From: Campylobacterales bacterium
GTDB lineage: Bacteria > Campylobacterota > Campylobacteria > Campylobacterales > Hydrogenimonadaceae
Assembly (NCBI GenBank): GCA_027065515.1
Contig: JAMOOM010000121.1
Coordinates: forward strand, 1-39,444
Direction of reading: 5' to 3'
DNA length: 39,444 bases
The translations under genes were made by a program, and so were the position numbers. This document shows positions 30,783 to 38,065 of this stretch, piece by piece (positions within the stretch are counted from its first letter, which is position 1; each line of letters starts with the position of its first letter). A model generated the notes under the pieces. That model saw only the letters and a list, made by a program, of their open reading frames with translations. It had not been told where the DNA came from and ran no database searches.

Positions 30783-32611
30783 CTTCCAATCCCCTTTGAT
30801 AATTGTCTCTTTCTTCTTTGCTGCTGCTTTACGAAAAGCCCACCTCTTTTAGCCAAAAGCTCCAAATCTATACCCGCGAGGAATAATGCTGCATACGCAT
30901 ACACCCGCACATCCAACGCTTCGTTACGTGCTCGGATTTTCACCCATCTCCCATCTTTCCCCCTTTGTTCTGCTGTCAACTGCTTGAAATATTCTGCATT
31001 GTATGCTTCATCGTTTGGAAAGTGCATATACCCTGGTCCCGGTTCTTCGGTCATGATGTACGAATAGAGCACATCTTTAGCAGCATTGACGCCAATCTGG
31101 TAGAGATGTATCGTCTCTTTCGTTTTTCCGCCTGTGCCTCTGATTTTTCCTTTCCCGGCGCGCAATGGAACGACCGGAGCGTCGATCTGTTTTGCACCTT
31201 TTATTGCGAAAATGTTTCGAGAAAATCTTGTCTTGCAGAATCGATATGCAGCCTGTGAGCTGTGGCCCTGCGTATCGAGGGCCACAGCATGTATCTTCAT
31301 CAGGCCGTTTTCGTGTATGAATGTGCGCACCGAGAACTCATCGAGACGCTGCCAAACTTCTGGCTTGGATGTGTCTCCATGAAAAACTTTTCTACAGATG
31401 GACCAGCTCTCTTCATGTTCACCCCATCCGACTACTTCAATTTCCAAGCGGTCGTCTTGTGTGTCGACACCGCATGTCAAAACCAATACCGGCTCAGGTA
31501 CTTCTGCCGTGTAGTCCTCTTTTCTCGTCTCAAGATCATCGATTTCTACCTTTTCATATTCCTCTTCCCACGGTCGTGCCAGCACTTCGTTATAGAAGGC
31601 TTTCAGCTTCAGCGGGTTGTCTTTGGCGGCAAGAAACTCCTTGACGATATCCGGCCACGTTACGTTAGGCGAATACGACAAAAACGCCCAAACGTGAAAT
31701 GAAGCAATGCCATTAAACGGCTTAGTGGCTGCCCACTTACCCCTTTTGTCCATTTCGCGCTTATGCCTGTCGTATATTTTTCCCCCACATTCCACACACT
31801 CAAAATGAGCGGTTTCTGGGTAATGCTTGATAGTGTTACCATAATCGTCTACATTTTTATCCCATTTCAAATCTTCAAACTCAAAGGTCTGATAGTGACC
31901 GCAGTGTGGGCATGGCCAGTGCCTATATCTCTGATCGCCTGCCTCAAACCACTTGACAACCTGCGACGTTTCTTTGATGATGGGCTTCCCGCCGATGATG
32001 TTTTTCCGGTCCCAGAAGTCGGAGGTCCTGCGCATACCTGTCGTCAATGTATCCCCTGCTTTTCCCGCTTCGAGCTTCCATGTGTCGATCTCATCCGCTA
32101 CGAATACGCGCACGGTACGTCGGTTGAAGTTTCGCTCTGATTCAGCTCCGACACCTTCCCAGATGCCACCCGGATAGAATTTCTTGGTAGTTTTCTCCCT
32201 CTTCTTCCGGCCTCGGATAGACGGCGTATCGATAAGTCCTGCAATTTCTGGATTGTCGCGTATCATCGGCTCGAATTCATCCTCTGCATAGCCTCTGATC
32301 TCGTCGTCGGTGGGTTGCGCGTGCAGAATCGAGCTAGGGCGCTGGTGGATAAAGTAGGCCTGTGTAGCATTCAGCATCTTTGTATATCCCACACGGGTAG
32401 ACTTTTTAACAACGACAATAGGCGTAACGAAATCGCACATTGCATCAGCGATCTCTTCCTGCCACGGGTAAAGTTTCATTTTCCCTGGTGCAGCGCTCGA
32501 TTCTTGAGATAGATAGAAATACTTGTTAATCCATTGTGATCCAGTCAAATTTGGACGCGGCTTAAGGATATTCAAGCCATATCTAATTATTTCTATCTGT
32601 TGTTTTGTCAA
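30779..32611 (-). CDS. Terminase large subunit (lambda gpA-like)
   Basis: The 610-aa motor-nuclease packages phage DNA. The ATPase part has an A-type loop KKSTRVGYTK (about residues 71-80), an acidic DE box in RVFVADEIDTWK, and zinc-like cysteine pairs (CPHCG, CVECGG). The nuclease part begins near residue 370 with LTCGVDTQDDRLEIE. The TTG at 32611 was chosen because AAGGA lies six bases upstream; a TTG 18 bp earlier lacks one. It overlaps the small subunit gene by 29 bp. A gpA-type terminase predicts cos packaging. Confidence 0.93.
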   Translation of the reverse strand: MTKQQIEIIRYGLNILKPRPNLTGSQWINKYFYLSQESSAAPGKMKLYPWQEEIADAMCDFVTPIVVVKKSTRVGYTKMLNATQAYFIHQRPSSILHAQPTDDEIRGYAEDEFEPMIRDNPEIAGLIDTPSIRGRKKREKTTKKFYPGGIWEGVGAESERNFNRRTVRVFVADEIDTWKLEAGKAGDTLTTGMRRTSDFWDRKNIIGGKPIIKETSQVVKWFEAGDQRYRHWPCPHCGHYQTFEFEDLKWDKNVDDYGNTIKHYPETAHFECVECGGKIYDRHKREMDKRGKWAATKPFNGIASFHVWAFLSYSPNVTWPDIVKEFLAAKDNPLKLKAFYNEVLARPWEEEYEKVEIDDLETRKEDYTAEVPEPVLVLTCGVDTQDDRLEIEVVGWGEHEESWSICRKVFHGDTSKPEVWQRLDEFSVRTFIHENGLMKIHAVALDTQGHSSQAAYRFCKTRFSRNIFAIKGAKQIDAPVVPLRAGKGKIRGTGGKTKETIHLYQIGVNAAKDVLYSYIMTEEPGPGYMHFPNDEAYNAEYFKQLTAEQRGKDGRWVKIRARNEALDVRVYAYAALFLAGIDLELLAKRGGLFVKQQQRRKRQLSKGIGR

Positions 32612-33149
32612 GCTGATTCCTTGCCTCAAGTTTCATGGTGTTTATGTATTCGATCAGCCACTCAACCGCTTCGGTAGAAACTTCTGGGAAGTGAGCTTTT
32701 AGGTTCACGGGCAGATCGTCGAGCGCCTTATTGAATGGTGTGAAGATTTTTTCTACCGCGGCCTTGGCATCCTGCACCGGTATCAACTCCCCTTCAGCCT
32801 GCAAAAACTTCTGACGGCTGATTTTTCCCATCCAAAAATCTTTAATGATCTGAACCTTCTGGCTTGGTGATTGAGCTTCGGCTAAGAGTTGGTTGAGTTC
32901 CTCGACATTTTCTTCATTGTAGATGGCAGGATCATCCGCAACTTTTTTAGGTGGTGCGATCGGCGGCGTAAAGTCTCTTTTTCTCCCTTTCGTCAATGTC
33001 TCGAGTGCTTTTTCAAGGTAGATTTTTTTACCATCAGGCGTCATGCACTTATCGAATATGCCCTGCCTGACAAGTTTCGAGATATACTGAGGTGATTTGC
33101 CGATATGTCGCGCCAGTTCAGATTTTGTAACCGAGATTAACTTTGCCAT
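32583..33149 (-). CDS. Terminase small subunit (Nu1-like)
   Basis: The 188-aa protein starts with a winged HTH of the Nu1 type (SVTKSELARHIGKSPQYISK, residues 6-25; KKIYLEKALETL), followed by a proline-rich linker and helices that likely contact the large subunit. It lies directly before the large subunit and should recognise the cos region upstream of its gene. Confidence 0.82.
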   Translation of the reverse strand: MAKLISVTKSELARHIGKSPQYISKLVRQGIFDKCMTPDGKKIYLEKALETLTKGRKRDFTPPIAPPKKVADDPAIYNEENVEELNQLLAEAQSPSQKVQIIKDFWMGKISRQKFLQAEGELIPVQDAKAAVEKIFTPFNKALDDLPVNLKAHFPEVSTEAVEWLIEYINTMKLEARNQLDKTTDRNN

Positions 33150-33304
33150 CGTTTTTAAACCTTTTGGTTTAATTTTTCTCTAAACATTATTGGTTGTTCC
33201 CAAAAATTCTGGGTTTAACCGTGGTTTAAAAGTTGAAAAATAGAGAGTTTCCGCGATCGCGAGTATCCGCACGAATTTCCACCCCCAGAAGGACCCGCAC
33301 ATCC
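33150..33304. promoter_or_regulatory. Candidate cos packaging site
   Basis: The 155-bp gap upstream of the Nu1-like gene has a perfect 7-bp inverted repeat TTAAACC-TTTT-GGTTTAA (33155-33172), two further GGTTTAA motifs at 33212-33218 and 33223-33229, and a 10-bp palindrome CGCGATCGCG (33252-33261). In lambda, cosN and the terminase-binding R sites occupy the same place relative to nu1. The motif repeats would be cosB and the palindrome a possible cosN. Confidence 0.5.
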
Positions 33305-33841
33305 TCATCCTCTCCCTAAATAAAAATCGAAGTTGTGTTTAAACTCTTTTTCGTAATTTGCCTCTACTTCTCTTTTAGCTTTATCCAGAATCTCTTTATT
33401 GAACATCTGCGGGATTGACAGAGTTTTCTTTGATTCAATAGGCAATCTATCTTTGCCAATCCGCTGAAATACATGCACATTCCCATTTTTTCCGGTAGCA
33501 ATAAACGCTCCTCTTATGACCCTTCTGCCTCTATCTTTTCTAACCTTGACGCTCACGCCTTTTTTTGTTTTACGTGCCCCGAAGTTGATGAGGCTCGATT
33601 GATTGCCACTTATCTTGAACCTCCATGCGACATCGTTGCCATCCGTCATAGTTCGTGTCTTGATCTTATCTTTCAGCTTATTGGCCTTGATGCTGTACGT
33701 CTTCCGCACCTCTTTTGTCGCGGTGGTTTTTAATCTTTGACCCATGCGTCGTACTGTTTTGCTAAGTGCTTTCTTATACTCTTTAGGATTGAGGGCGGCC
33801 AACGCCTCATCAATACCATCAATCTTTACATCAATTCTCAT
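33305..33841 (-). CDS. Minor tail protein Z-like (lambda gpZ)
   Basis: The 178-aa protein resembles lambda gpZ: KIDGIDEALAALNPKEYKKA, a basic helix with VRRMGQRLKTTATKEVRKTY, then a beta-rich part with KTKKGVSVKVRKDRGRR and VFQRIGKDRLPIE. Z acts at head-tail joining. Here it lies upstream of the terminase, not in the head-tail block where lambda has it, so in the packaged linear genome it would be at the opposite end. Confidence 0.75.
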   Translation of the reverse strand: MRIDVKIDGIDEALAALNPKEYKKALSKTVRRMGQRLKTTATKEVRKTYSIKANKLKDKIKTRTMTDGNDVAWRFKISGNQSSLINFGARKTKKGVSVKVRKDRGRRVIRGAFIATGKNGNVHVFQRIGKDRLPIESKKTLSIPQMFNKEILDKAKREVEANYEKEFKHNFDFYLGRG

Positions 33842-34191
33842 CTCACGCCTTCCAATTCTATCGCCCGATCGATGCTCTCTTTCGCCTCTTTCAAGTCCGT
33901 TAGCTTATCTTTATGCCCACGGACGCCCGGCATAAGCAGCTTCTTAATAGCGTGTGCCGTGGCCGGGTTCGTGACATTGAATGCCACAAGAACGTCATAC
34001 ACGTCGATAGTTGCACCCTTGCATTCTCTTTGGTATTTGTTCTTTGGCCGCACTGTCGCCATCGCTGCTTCTTCTCGCGGGTCGTAGCGCTGCCAGTCGC
34101 TCTTCGGTGGCAATGGACTCACAAATAGGCTGATACCGCTGTATGCATCTCTGTACATCTCCAGAATCTCTTCGGTCTCTCTGCTCGTCAT
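33838..34191 (-). CDS. Phage protein of unknown function (conserved YD-L-AF, PA-HA-KK pattern)
   Basis: The 117-aa protein starts at the ATG at 34191, overlapping the nuclease stop (ATGA), with GGAG upstream. Its C-terminal half reads IDVYDVLVAFNV, PATAHAIKKLLMPG, RGHKDKLTDLKEAKESIDRA. I recall phage proteins with the same pattern near replication and nuclease genes, without assigned function. The N-terminal part (SPLPPKSDWQRYDPREEA) looks like a flexible extension. Confidence 0.65.
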   Translation of the reverse strand: MTSRETEEILEMYRDAYSGISLFVSPLPPKSDWQRYDPREEAAMATVRPKNKYQRECKGATIDVYDVLVAFNVTNPATAHAIKKLLMPGVRGHKDKLTDLKEAKESIDRAIELEGVR

Positions 34192-34526
34192 ATCATCTCC
34201 TCTATCATTTCTATCGCTTCCTGCGCCCCGTAGCACACAACGCCGACCGCATACTCGAATCGATTGACCATCTCCAAAAACTCCCGCTGCTTCTCGCTCA
34301 CGCGCGACACGCTTCTCTTTCGGCGCTTCATTTCCACAAACACGATCTTCTTCGGCGTAAAAACGAACAGATCGCTCACACCGGCCGTCATCCCCTCTTT
34401 TTTGGCCTGCTGCGCCTGCCAGCGGGTCCGCTTCTGGCCGTTCGGCACGGCGGCAAAGGGGATTCGCTTTCGCGCCAGCCAATCGATAAACGCTCGCTGC
34501 TCGTCGATCTCTTTGGGGATGATCAT
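34188..34526 (-). CDS. VRR-NUC nuclease
   Basis: The 112-aa protein matches the VRR-NUC branch of PD-(D/E)XK nucleases: an N-terminal E9, the PNG turn (residues 28-30), D52 (GVSDLF), E65-M-K67 (VFVEMK) and Q80. ATG 34526 is preferred over the GTG two codons earlier because AGGAG lies six bases before it. Such phage enzymes act as Holliday-junction or flap nucleases during replication and packaging. Confidence 0.9.
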   Translation of the reverse strand: MIIPKEIDEQRAFIDWLARKRIPFAAVPNGQKRTRWQAQQAKKEGMTAGVSDLFVFTPKKIVFVEMKRRKRSVSRVSEKQREFLEMVNRFEYAVGVVCYGAQEAIEMIEEMI

Positions 34527-34592
34527 GCACACTCCTGCTCATTTTTCGTATATTTTTGCAGGATTCGAAAGAAAAGTATCTTTTAAGATTTT

Positions 34593-34799
34593 TTACTGGA
34601 ATAGCGGTGGTGTCTTGTCGTCTTCGTATCTTTTGCAGTGATACTCTCGTTTGTACTCTCGGAACTCTTTATCACTCGCGAGTTTCAGCTCGATCACCTT
34701 GCCGAGGCTCATGCCCCTTGCTTCCGCCATCCTCTCGATGGCGTAAAGCGTGCTTGCCTTGACAGTCGGATGGATAGTGACGGTGCTGTCGATTTTCAT
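34593..34799 (-). CDS. 68-aa ribbon-helix-helix-like regulator
   Basis: The protein has a TVTIHPTVKASTLYAIERMA segment (strand then helix) followed by MSLGKVIELKLASDKEFREY. It parallels the 30600-30782 gene. The C-terminus carries extra basic residues (HCKRYEDDK). Likely a small DNA-binding dimer in early gene control. Confidence 0.6.
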   Translation of the reverse strand: MKIDSTVTIHPTVKASTLYAIERMAEARGMSLGKVIELKLASDKEFREYKREYHCKRYEDDKTPPLFQ

Positions 34800-34809
34800 T
34801 GCCTTCCTT

Positions 34810-35010
34810 TCATCGGGTTGTGCCCGCCGCGATCCGCGCCGCGTTTACCTCTTCGTCCGTAGCGAACTTCCTGCACGCCTCTTTGTACCCCTCTTTTTTC
34901 CACACATCGTCAAGTTTTTTGGAATAGTACGCGACCGCCTGGCCGCTGGGCGTGTAGCGCAACTCGATGTCGCGGGAGAGGTTTCCAACGAGGATTACTT
35001 TATTGAACAT
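34810..35010 (-). pseudogene. Truncated SSB-like peptide
   Basis: From the ATG at 35010 (GGAG 6 bases upstream) the peptide begins [18 protein letters not shown], the almost invariant start of single-stranded DNA-binding proteins in Campylobacterota, up to TPSGQAVA. Then the SSB sequence stops and about 40 unrelated residues follow ([14 protein letters not shown]). A full SSB is about 150 aa or more. It may be a remnant or a short SSB mimic or decoy fused to another tail. An upstream ATG at 35022 is in frame. Confidence 0.65.
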
Positions 35011-35326
35011 CACATTCTCCAAAAACCTCTATTTCGGTTGGGGTGCGTTTATGCACCCATGACTCTGCCCCATCATACTCATACCTTTCGAGCCACGATC
35101 CATCTGTGAATACAACAACCCCGAACAGCTCTTGGGCTCCATAGCCTTCGTCGTAGTCAAAATCCAAGGCTCGAAGATTTTTTTGCAGCCCATGCTTACA
35201 AAATATCCAAACCTCTTTTTTGTCGAAGTTGTCATCGAGCACGCATATTCGTGCATACGCGATATCCTCAAGGAATTTTCCAGCAGCGTGAATGGTATCA
35301 AGGATCTCTTCTTTTGCGTTTACCAT
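35000..35326 (-). CDS. 108-aa hypothetical phage protein
   Basis: The ATG at 35326 overlaps the preceding gene's stop (ATGA). The product has an N-terminal helix ([18 protein letters not shown]), then a beta-rich region full of aromatic and acidic residues ([36 protein letters not shown]). It overlaps the SSB-like gene. No known family is recognised; composition is like small immunity or regulatory proteins but that is a guess. Confidence 0.6.
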   Translation of the reverse strand: MVNAKEEILDTIHAAGKFLEDIAYARICVLDDNFDKKEVWIFCKHGLQKNLRALDFDYDEGYGAQELFGVVVFTDGSWLERYEYDGAESWVHKRTPTEIEVFGECDVQ

Positions 35327-35535
35327 CACACCACCTCGTCCAGCTTGACATGCAGCAGCTCGCGCCCCTTCATGATCTCCACCGCCGCCTCCAGCGACGC
35401 CACGCGGTCTTTGAGCCTGCGGTTCTGCCGCTTCAGGTCGTCGTAGTCGGCCAAAAGCTTTTGCAGCTTCACCGCGTCCACCGTCACCCTCTCCGTCGTG
35501 TGGAAAAAATCTCTCATGAACTCGTCGATTCTCAT
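35326..35535 (-). CDS. 69-aa coiled-coil protein
   Basis: The protein starts MRIDEFMRDFFHTTERV and is a probable coiled coil (LADYDDLKRQNRRLKDRVAS). AGGAGG lies ahead of the ATG. It belongs to the early operon following the replicative ATPase. Function unknown. Confidence 0.6.
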   Translation of the reverse strand: MRIDEFMRDFFHTTERVTVDAVKLQKLLADYDDLKRQNRRLKDRVASLEAAVEIMKGRELLHVKLDEVV

Positions 35536-35562
35536 CGTTGTCTTCCTCCTGCGTCAGTTGAT

Positions 35563-36468
35563 TCACGCGATTTGGGGCATTTCATAGACCACCTCCGTGT
35601 AGTTCGGCTCCTGTTCCAGCGTCCACGGCCGACTGTAGAGCCTTTCGTTCTCCTGGCGGTTCTTCGTGCAGTGGATCACGCGCCCGCCGCTCTTTTCGTC
35701 CTTGACTACGAAGAGGATCACATCGGCGTCGTACTTCTGGTCGCCGCTGCCTTTGAGCGCGAACCGCCCGGTCTTTTCCGACTCTTCGCTGATCTGGTTG
35801 ATGAGGATCAGGATGACGTCGAGCTCCTGGCACAAAATCGCCAGCCGTGTCGAGACGGCCGACCACTTCTCGTGCTCTTTGCCCGCATGCCCTTCGTGCT
35901 CGATCTTCATCTTCGAGTCGATCACGAAAAAGCGGTAGCCCTCTCTGGCTCGGATTCGGACGATCTTTTCGATCACCTCGATGTCGTTGCCCTTGAGGCG
36001 CACCTTGAGGTTTTTACGTTGCGCTTCGGTGGCCAGCAGCTTCTCCAGCCGGTAGGCGCTGCGTCGCATCCCCATCTCGTAGCTGAAGAGGTAACACCGC
36101 TCGTATCGGGCCACGTTGGCCAGTATCTGCATAGCCAGCGTCGTCTTCCCCGCTCCGGACGCTCCGGCGATCTGCACGAAGGTGCCGCTTTCGAACCCCT
36201 CCAGCGTTCCAGGCGCGTCCAACGCCTCCACGCCGGTCAGGTACTTCGGACGCTTCGGAAGGCTCTTGACCTTCTCGATGAGCTCCATAGCGCTCATCTC
36301 CTCCTCTTTGTCGGCTTCCTTCTGCAGCGTCTCGATCGCCTCGATCTTGAGCTTGTAGAGCCGCTTTTTAAGCTTTAGCTCCGTATCGATCTCGCCGGAT
36401 TCCATCGCTTTGGCGATTTTCCCCTCCAACTCTGCGATGCGCTTTGCGATCTCGTCGAGGATCTTCAT
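35563..36468 (-). CDS. DnaB-type replicative ATPase domain (C-terminal half of split helicase)
   Basis: The 301-aa protein has a helical N-terminus (1-65, charged coiled coil) and a RecA-like core: Walker A GASGAGKTT (residues 102-110), YLFSYEMG, Walker B FFVIDS and DVILILINQIS, plus a Q/R rich end. This is the DnaB C-terminal ATPase fold, but the DnaB N-domain is absent and encoded separately at 37304-37657. The ATG at 36468 overlaps the initiator stop (ATGA). The enzyme is predicted to unwind DNA at the origin. Confidence 0.88.
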   Translation of the reverse strand: MKILDEIAKRIAELEGKIAKAMESGEIDTELKLKKRLYKLKIEAIETLQKEADKEEEMSAMELIEKVKSLPKRPKYLTGVEALDAPGTLEGFESGTFVQIAGASGAGKTTLAMQILANVARYERCYLFSYEMGMRRSAYRLEKLLATEAQRKNLKVRLKGNDIEVIEKIVRIRAREGYRFFVIDSKMKIEHEGHAGKEHEKWSAVSTRLAILCQELDVILILINQISEESEKTGRFALKGSGDQKYDADVILFVVKDEKSGGRVIHCTKNRQENERLYSRPWTLEQEPNYTEVVYEMPQIA

Positions 36469-37307
36469 GCGTCCACCTCCCCCACCGGCCCGATGCAGAA
36501 CCAATCGCCGAACTCCGGCTTGAACTCTTCGACGAAGCCGTCGCGCACTCTTCGACGCGGTCTCTCTTCGGACTGCCGCTTTTGAGCCGCGTAATCGGCC
36601 AGGAAGTTGATGAGCCGCTTGGCGTAGCGGCCCTCTTTCATCAGGTGCTCTTTGAACGCCCGGACAAACGCCATGGGATCGTCGATCTTCTCCGCCAGCT
36701 TTGACGCCTCCGAGAACTCTCGCTGACTGAGCCGCCCTTTCGCTCCGACTAACGCGCACTCGGTCTTGATGACGTCGAGCTTTTTGAGCGCACCGGCGCG
36801 AGTACGATCGGATTCGCCTTGAGGCTCCGGGTGTTCGCAAGAGGGGTTTGGGGTATTCTCTGTAGTAGTCTCTGTGTAGTCTCTGTCAAAAGATTTATCA
36901 TTAATACATCGGTGCATTTTGCCCTCACTCATCGGTGCATTTTGCACCTCTCCATCGGTGCATTTTGCACCATTGCATCGTGCAGGCTCCAAAGATTCTA
37001 ATTTCTTATAATCGATCGTGTAATAATTCGTTCTGTCGCGCTTGTCTTCGGACAGTCTTTCGACACGGATAAGCCCGGCATCCTTCAGCTTTTTCAGCGT
37101 CCTTTTGATCGTGTCTGCACTGAAAAACCTGAACTGCTCTCTCCACTGTTCGATGGTGTTGTAGACCCAGAATTTCCCATCATGTTTAAAATTGGATTTC
37201 TGCACCCAATAGTGGATCTGCTGAAGTATAATCGCCTCGTTTAGCCCGATCTTTTCGGCAAGCTCGGGATTGACGACAAGCGGATTTTCGGAAAACAAAA
37301 GACTCAT
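36465..37307 (-). CDS. Replication initiator (winged-helix, DnaD-like)
   Basis: The 280-aa protein has an N-terminal winged-helix part (about 15-105; ELAEKIGLNEAIILQQIHYW, DGKFWVYNTIEQWREQF, DTIKRTLKKLKDAGLIRVER), as in phage replisome organisers, then a linker encoded by DNA repeats (residues about 110-140), and a helical C-terminal part (about 170-245) likely to contact the helicase. Its own gene holds the iterons, like lambda O. It overlaps the two flanking helicase genes by 4 bp each, so all three are translationally coupled. Confidence 0.85.
   Translation of the reverse strand: MSLLFSENPLVVNPELAEKIGLNEAIILQQIHYWVQKSNFKHDGKFWVYNTIEQWREQFRFFSADTIKRTLKKLKDAGLIRVERLSEDKRDRTNYYTIDYKKLESLEPARCNGAKCTDGEVQNAPMSEGKMHRCINDKSFDRDYTETTTENTPNPSCEHPEPQGESDRTRAGALKKLDVIKTECALVGAKGRLSQREFSEASKLAEKIDDPMAFVRAFKEHLMKEGRYAKRLINFLADYAAQKRQSEERPRRRVRDGFVEEFKPEFGDWFCIGPVGEVDA
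36907..36986. repeat. Iterons: candidate phage replication origin
   Basis: CATCGGTGCATTTTGC occurs three times, at 36907, 36930 and 36953, with an exact 23-bp period; copies 2 and 3 also share ACC after it. A degenerate fourth (CATCGTGCAG) starts at 36976, still in phase. AT-rich DNA follows (36989-37030) and precedes (36880-36906). The array lies inside the initiator gene and the period is not a multiple of three, so selection is on DNA. Confidence 0.8.
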
Positions 37308-37657
37308 ATTGCCAACCTCCTCGCAACATAAAGCGCCGCGTTCTTCTTGATAACCGACAAAGAGTGTTCAAGGTGCGACTTGATAAGCGGCACCCTTGCC
37401 GCCACCGCTACGAATGCCATTTCGTCTCTTACGTTCCAGTCCTCCCACATAGAGAGCTCATCGTGTACCCCCTCCATGTAGACGGGCACATCGCGCTTTC
37501 TCATCGCCTGTATCGTCTCGGCGATCTTGATGAGCGACGGATCGGTGAACCATCGCTCATCGACATCGATGGACGCGATCTCCGAAGGGATTTCGGCATA
37601 TTCCGGGTATATCAGCGTCGCCAGCACGGCGGCCTGATGCTTGAGTGTATGGTCCAT
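37304..37657 (-). CDS. DnaB N-terminal-domain-like protein (split helicase)
   Basis: The 117-aa protein fits the DnaB N-domain: HQAAVLATLIYPEYAEIPSE, ERWFTDPSLIKIAETIQAM, and a final helix ending NAALYVARRLAI that matches the usual ending of that domain before its linker. In most phages this domain is fused to the ATPase; here the ATPase is in the gene at 35563-36468 with the initiator gene between. It may mediate ring assembly or primase contact in trans. Confidence 0.75.
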   Translation of the reverse strand: MDHTLKHQAAVLATLIYPEYAEIPSEIASIDVDERWFTDPSLIKIAETIQAMRKRDVPVYMEGVHDELSMWEDWNVRDEMAFVAVAARVPLIKSHLEHSLSVIKKNAALYVARRLAI

Positions 37658-37746
37658 ATTCTACTCCTCGGTTCCGTACGGATTTTTGACAACGAGAGCC
37701 CCTTTGGTTGTTTCAAAGGGACAATTTCAAGGCGTTGTGGTGGTAT

Positions 37747-37971
37747 TTAGCGTTTCGGTTTCTGCAGTTCGTCGATCATCTCATCGATCAACTCTTTGGC
37801 GTCGTTTACGCCGTCAATGACGAGGCGCAGAGCGTGGGAAAGCTCTATCGGCTCCGCGTCTTTCTTGGCGGCGTGCATGAGCACATATAGAGTGCTTTCG
37901 ATGGTGTCGAGACGTGATTTGATGAACGACGATCGCATGATCGTGTAGTGGTTTGGTTGTGTGGTTGTCAT
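37747..37971 (-). CDS. 74-aa helical protein, first gene of the replication operon
   Basis: The protein is helical, with segments FIKSRLDTIESTLYVLM, AKKDAEPIELSHALR and VNDAKELIDEMIDELQK. AAGGAG lies six bases before ATG 37971 and the strong promoter is 45 bp upstream. A 90-bp gap follows; one frame in it reads as coding-like but has no start. No family is recognised. Confidence 0.65.
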   Translation of the reverse strand: MTTTQPNHYTIMRSSFIKSRLDTIESTLYVLMHAAKKDAEPIELSHALRLVIDGVNDAKELIDEMIDELQKPKR

Positions 37972-37988
37972 GCAATGCTCCTTAAAAT

Positions 37989-38065
37989 TGAAGTAACTTC
38001 ACTTTCATGGAGCATTATATAGAAGTTGTTTCTATTTTGTCAAGTGTTTTTATGAAGTGGCTTCA
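37989..38065 (-). promoter_or_regulatory. Strong sigma-70-type promoter with three evenly spaced operator dyads
   Basis: On the minus strand TTGACA (38043-38038) and TATAAT (38019-38014) are separated by 18 bases. Dyads TGAAGTAACTTCA (37989), AGAAGTTGTTTCT (38021) and TGAAGTGGCTTCA (38053) are spaced exactly 32 bp apart: one just after the start site, one between -10 and -35, one upstream of -35. Such a set would allow cooperative repression, probably by the XRE protein encoded just upstream. The outer dyad overlaps that gene's stop. Confidence 0.85.

Noticed and set aside
35251-36378. 375-codon plus-strand frame opposite the replicative ATPase
   Set aside because: It is antisense to a well-motivated RecA-fold gene with Walker motifs and has no plausible domains.
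36907-36986. CRISPR-like array
   Set aside because: The 16-bp repeats at 23-bp period leave only 7-bp spacers and lie within a gene. They fit iterons.
37658-37746. Open frame in the 90-bp gap reading CPFETTKGALVVKNPYGTEE
   Set aside because: It reads like coding sequence but has an upstream stop and no start codon. It may be the remnant of a small gene.
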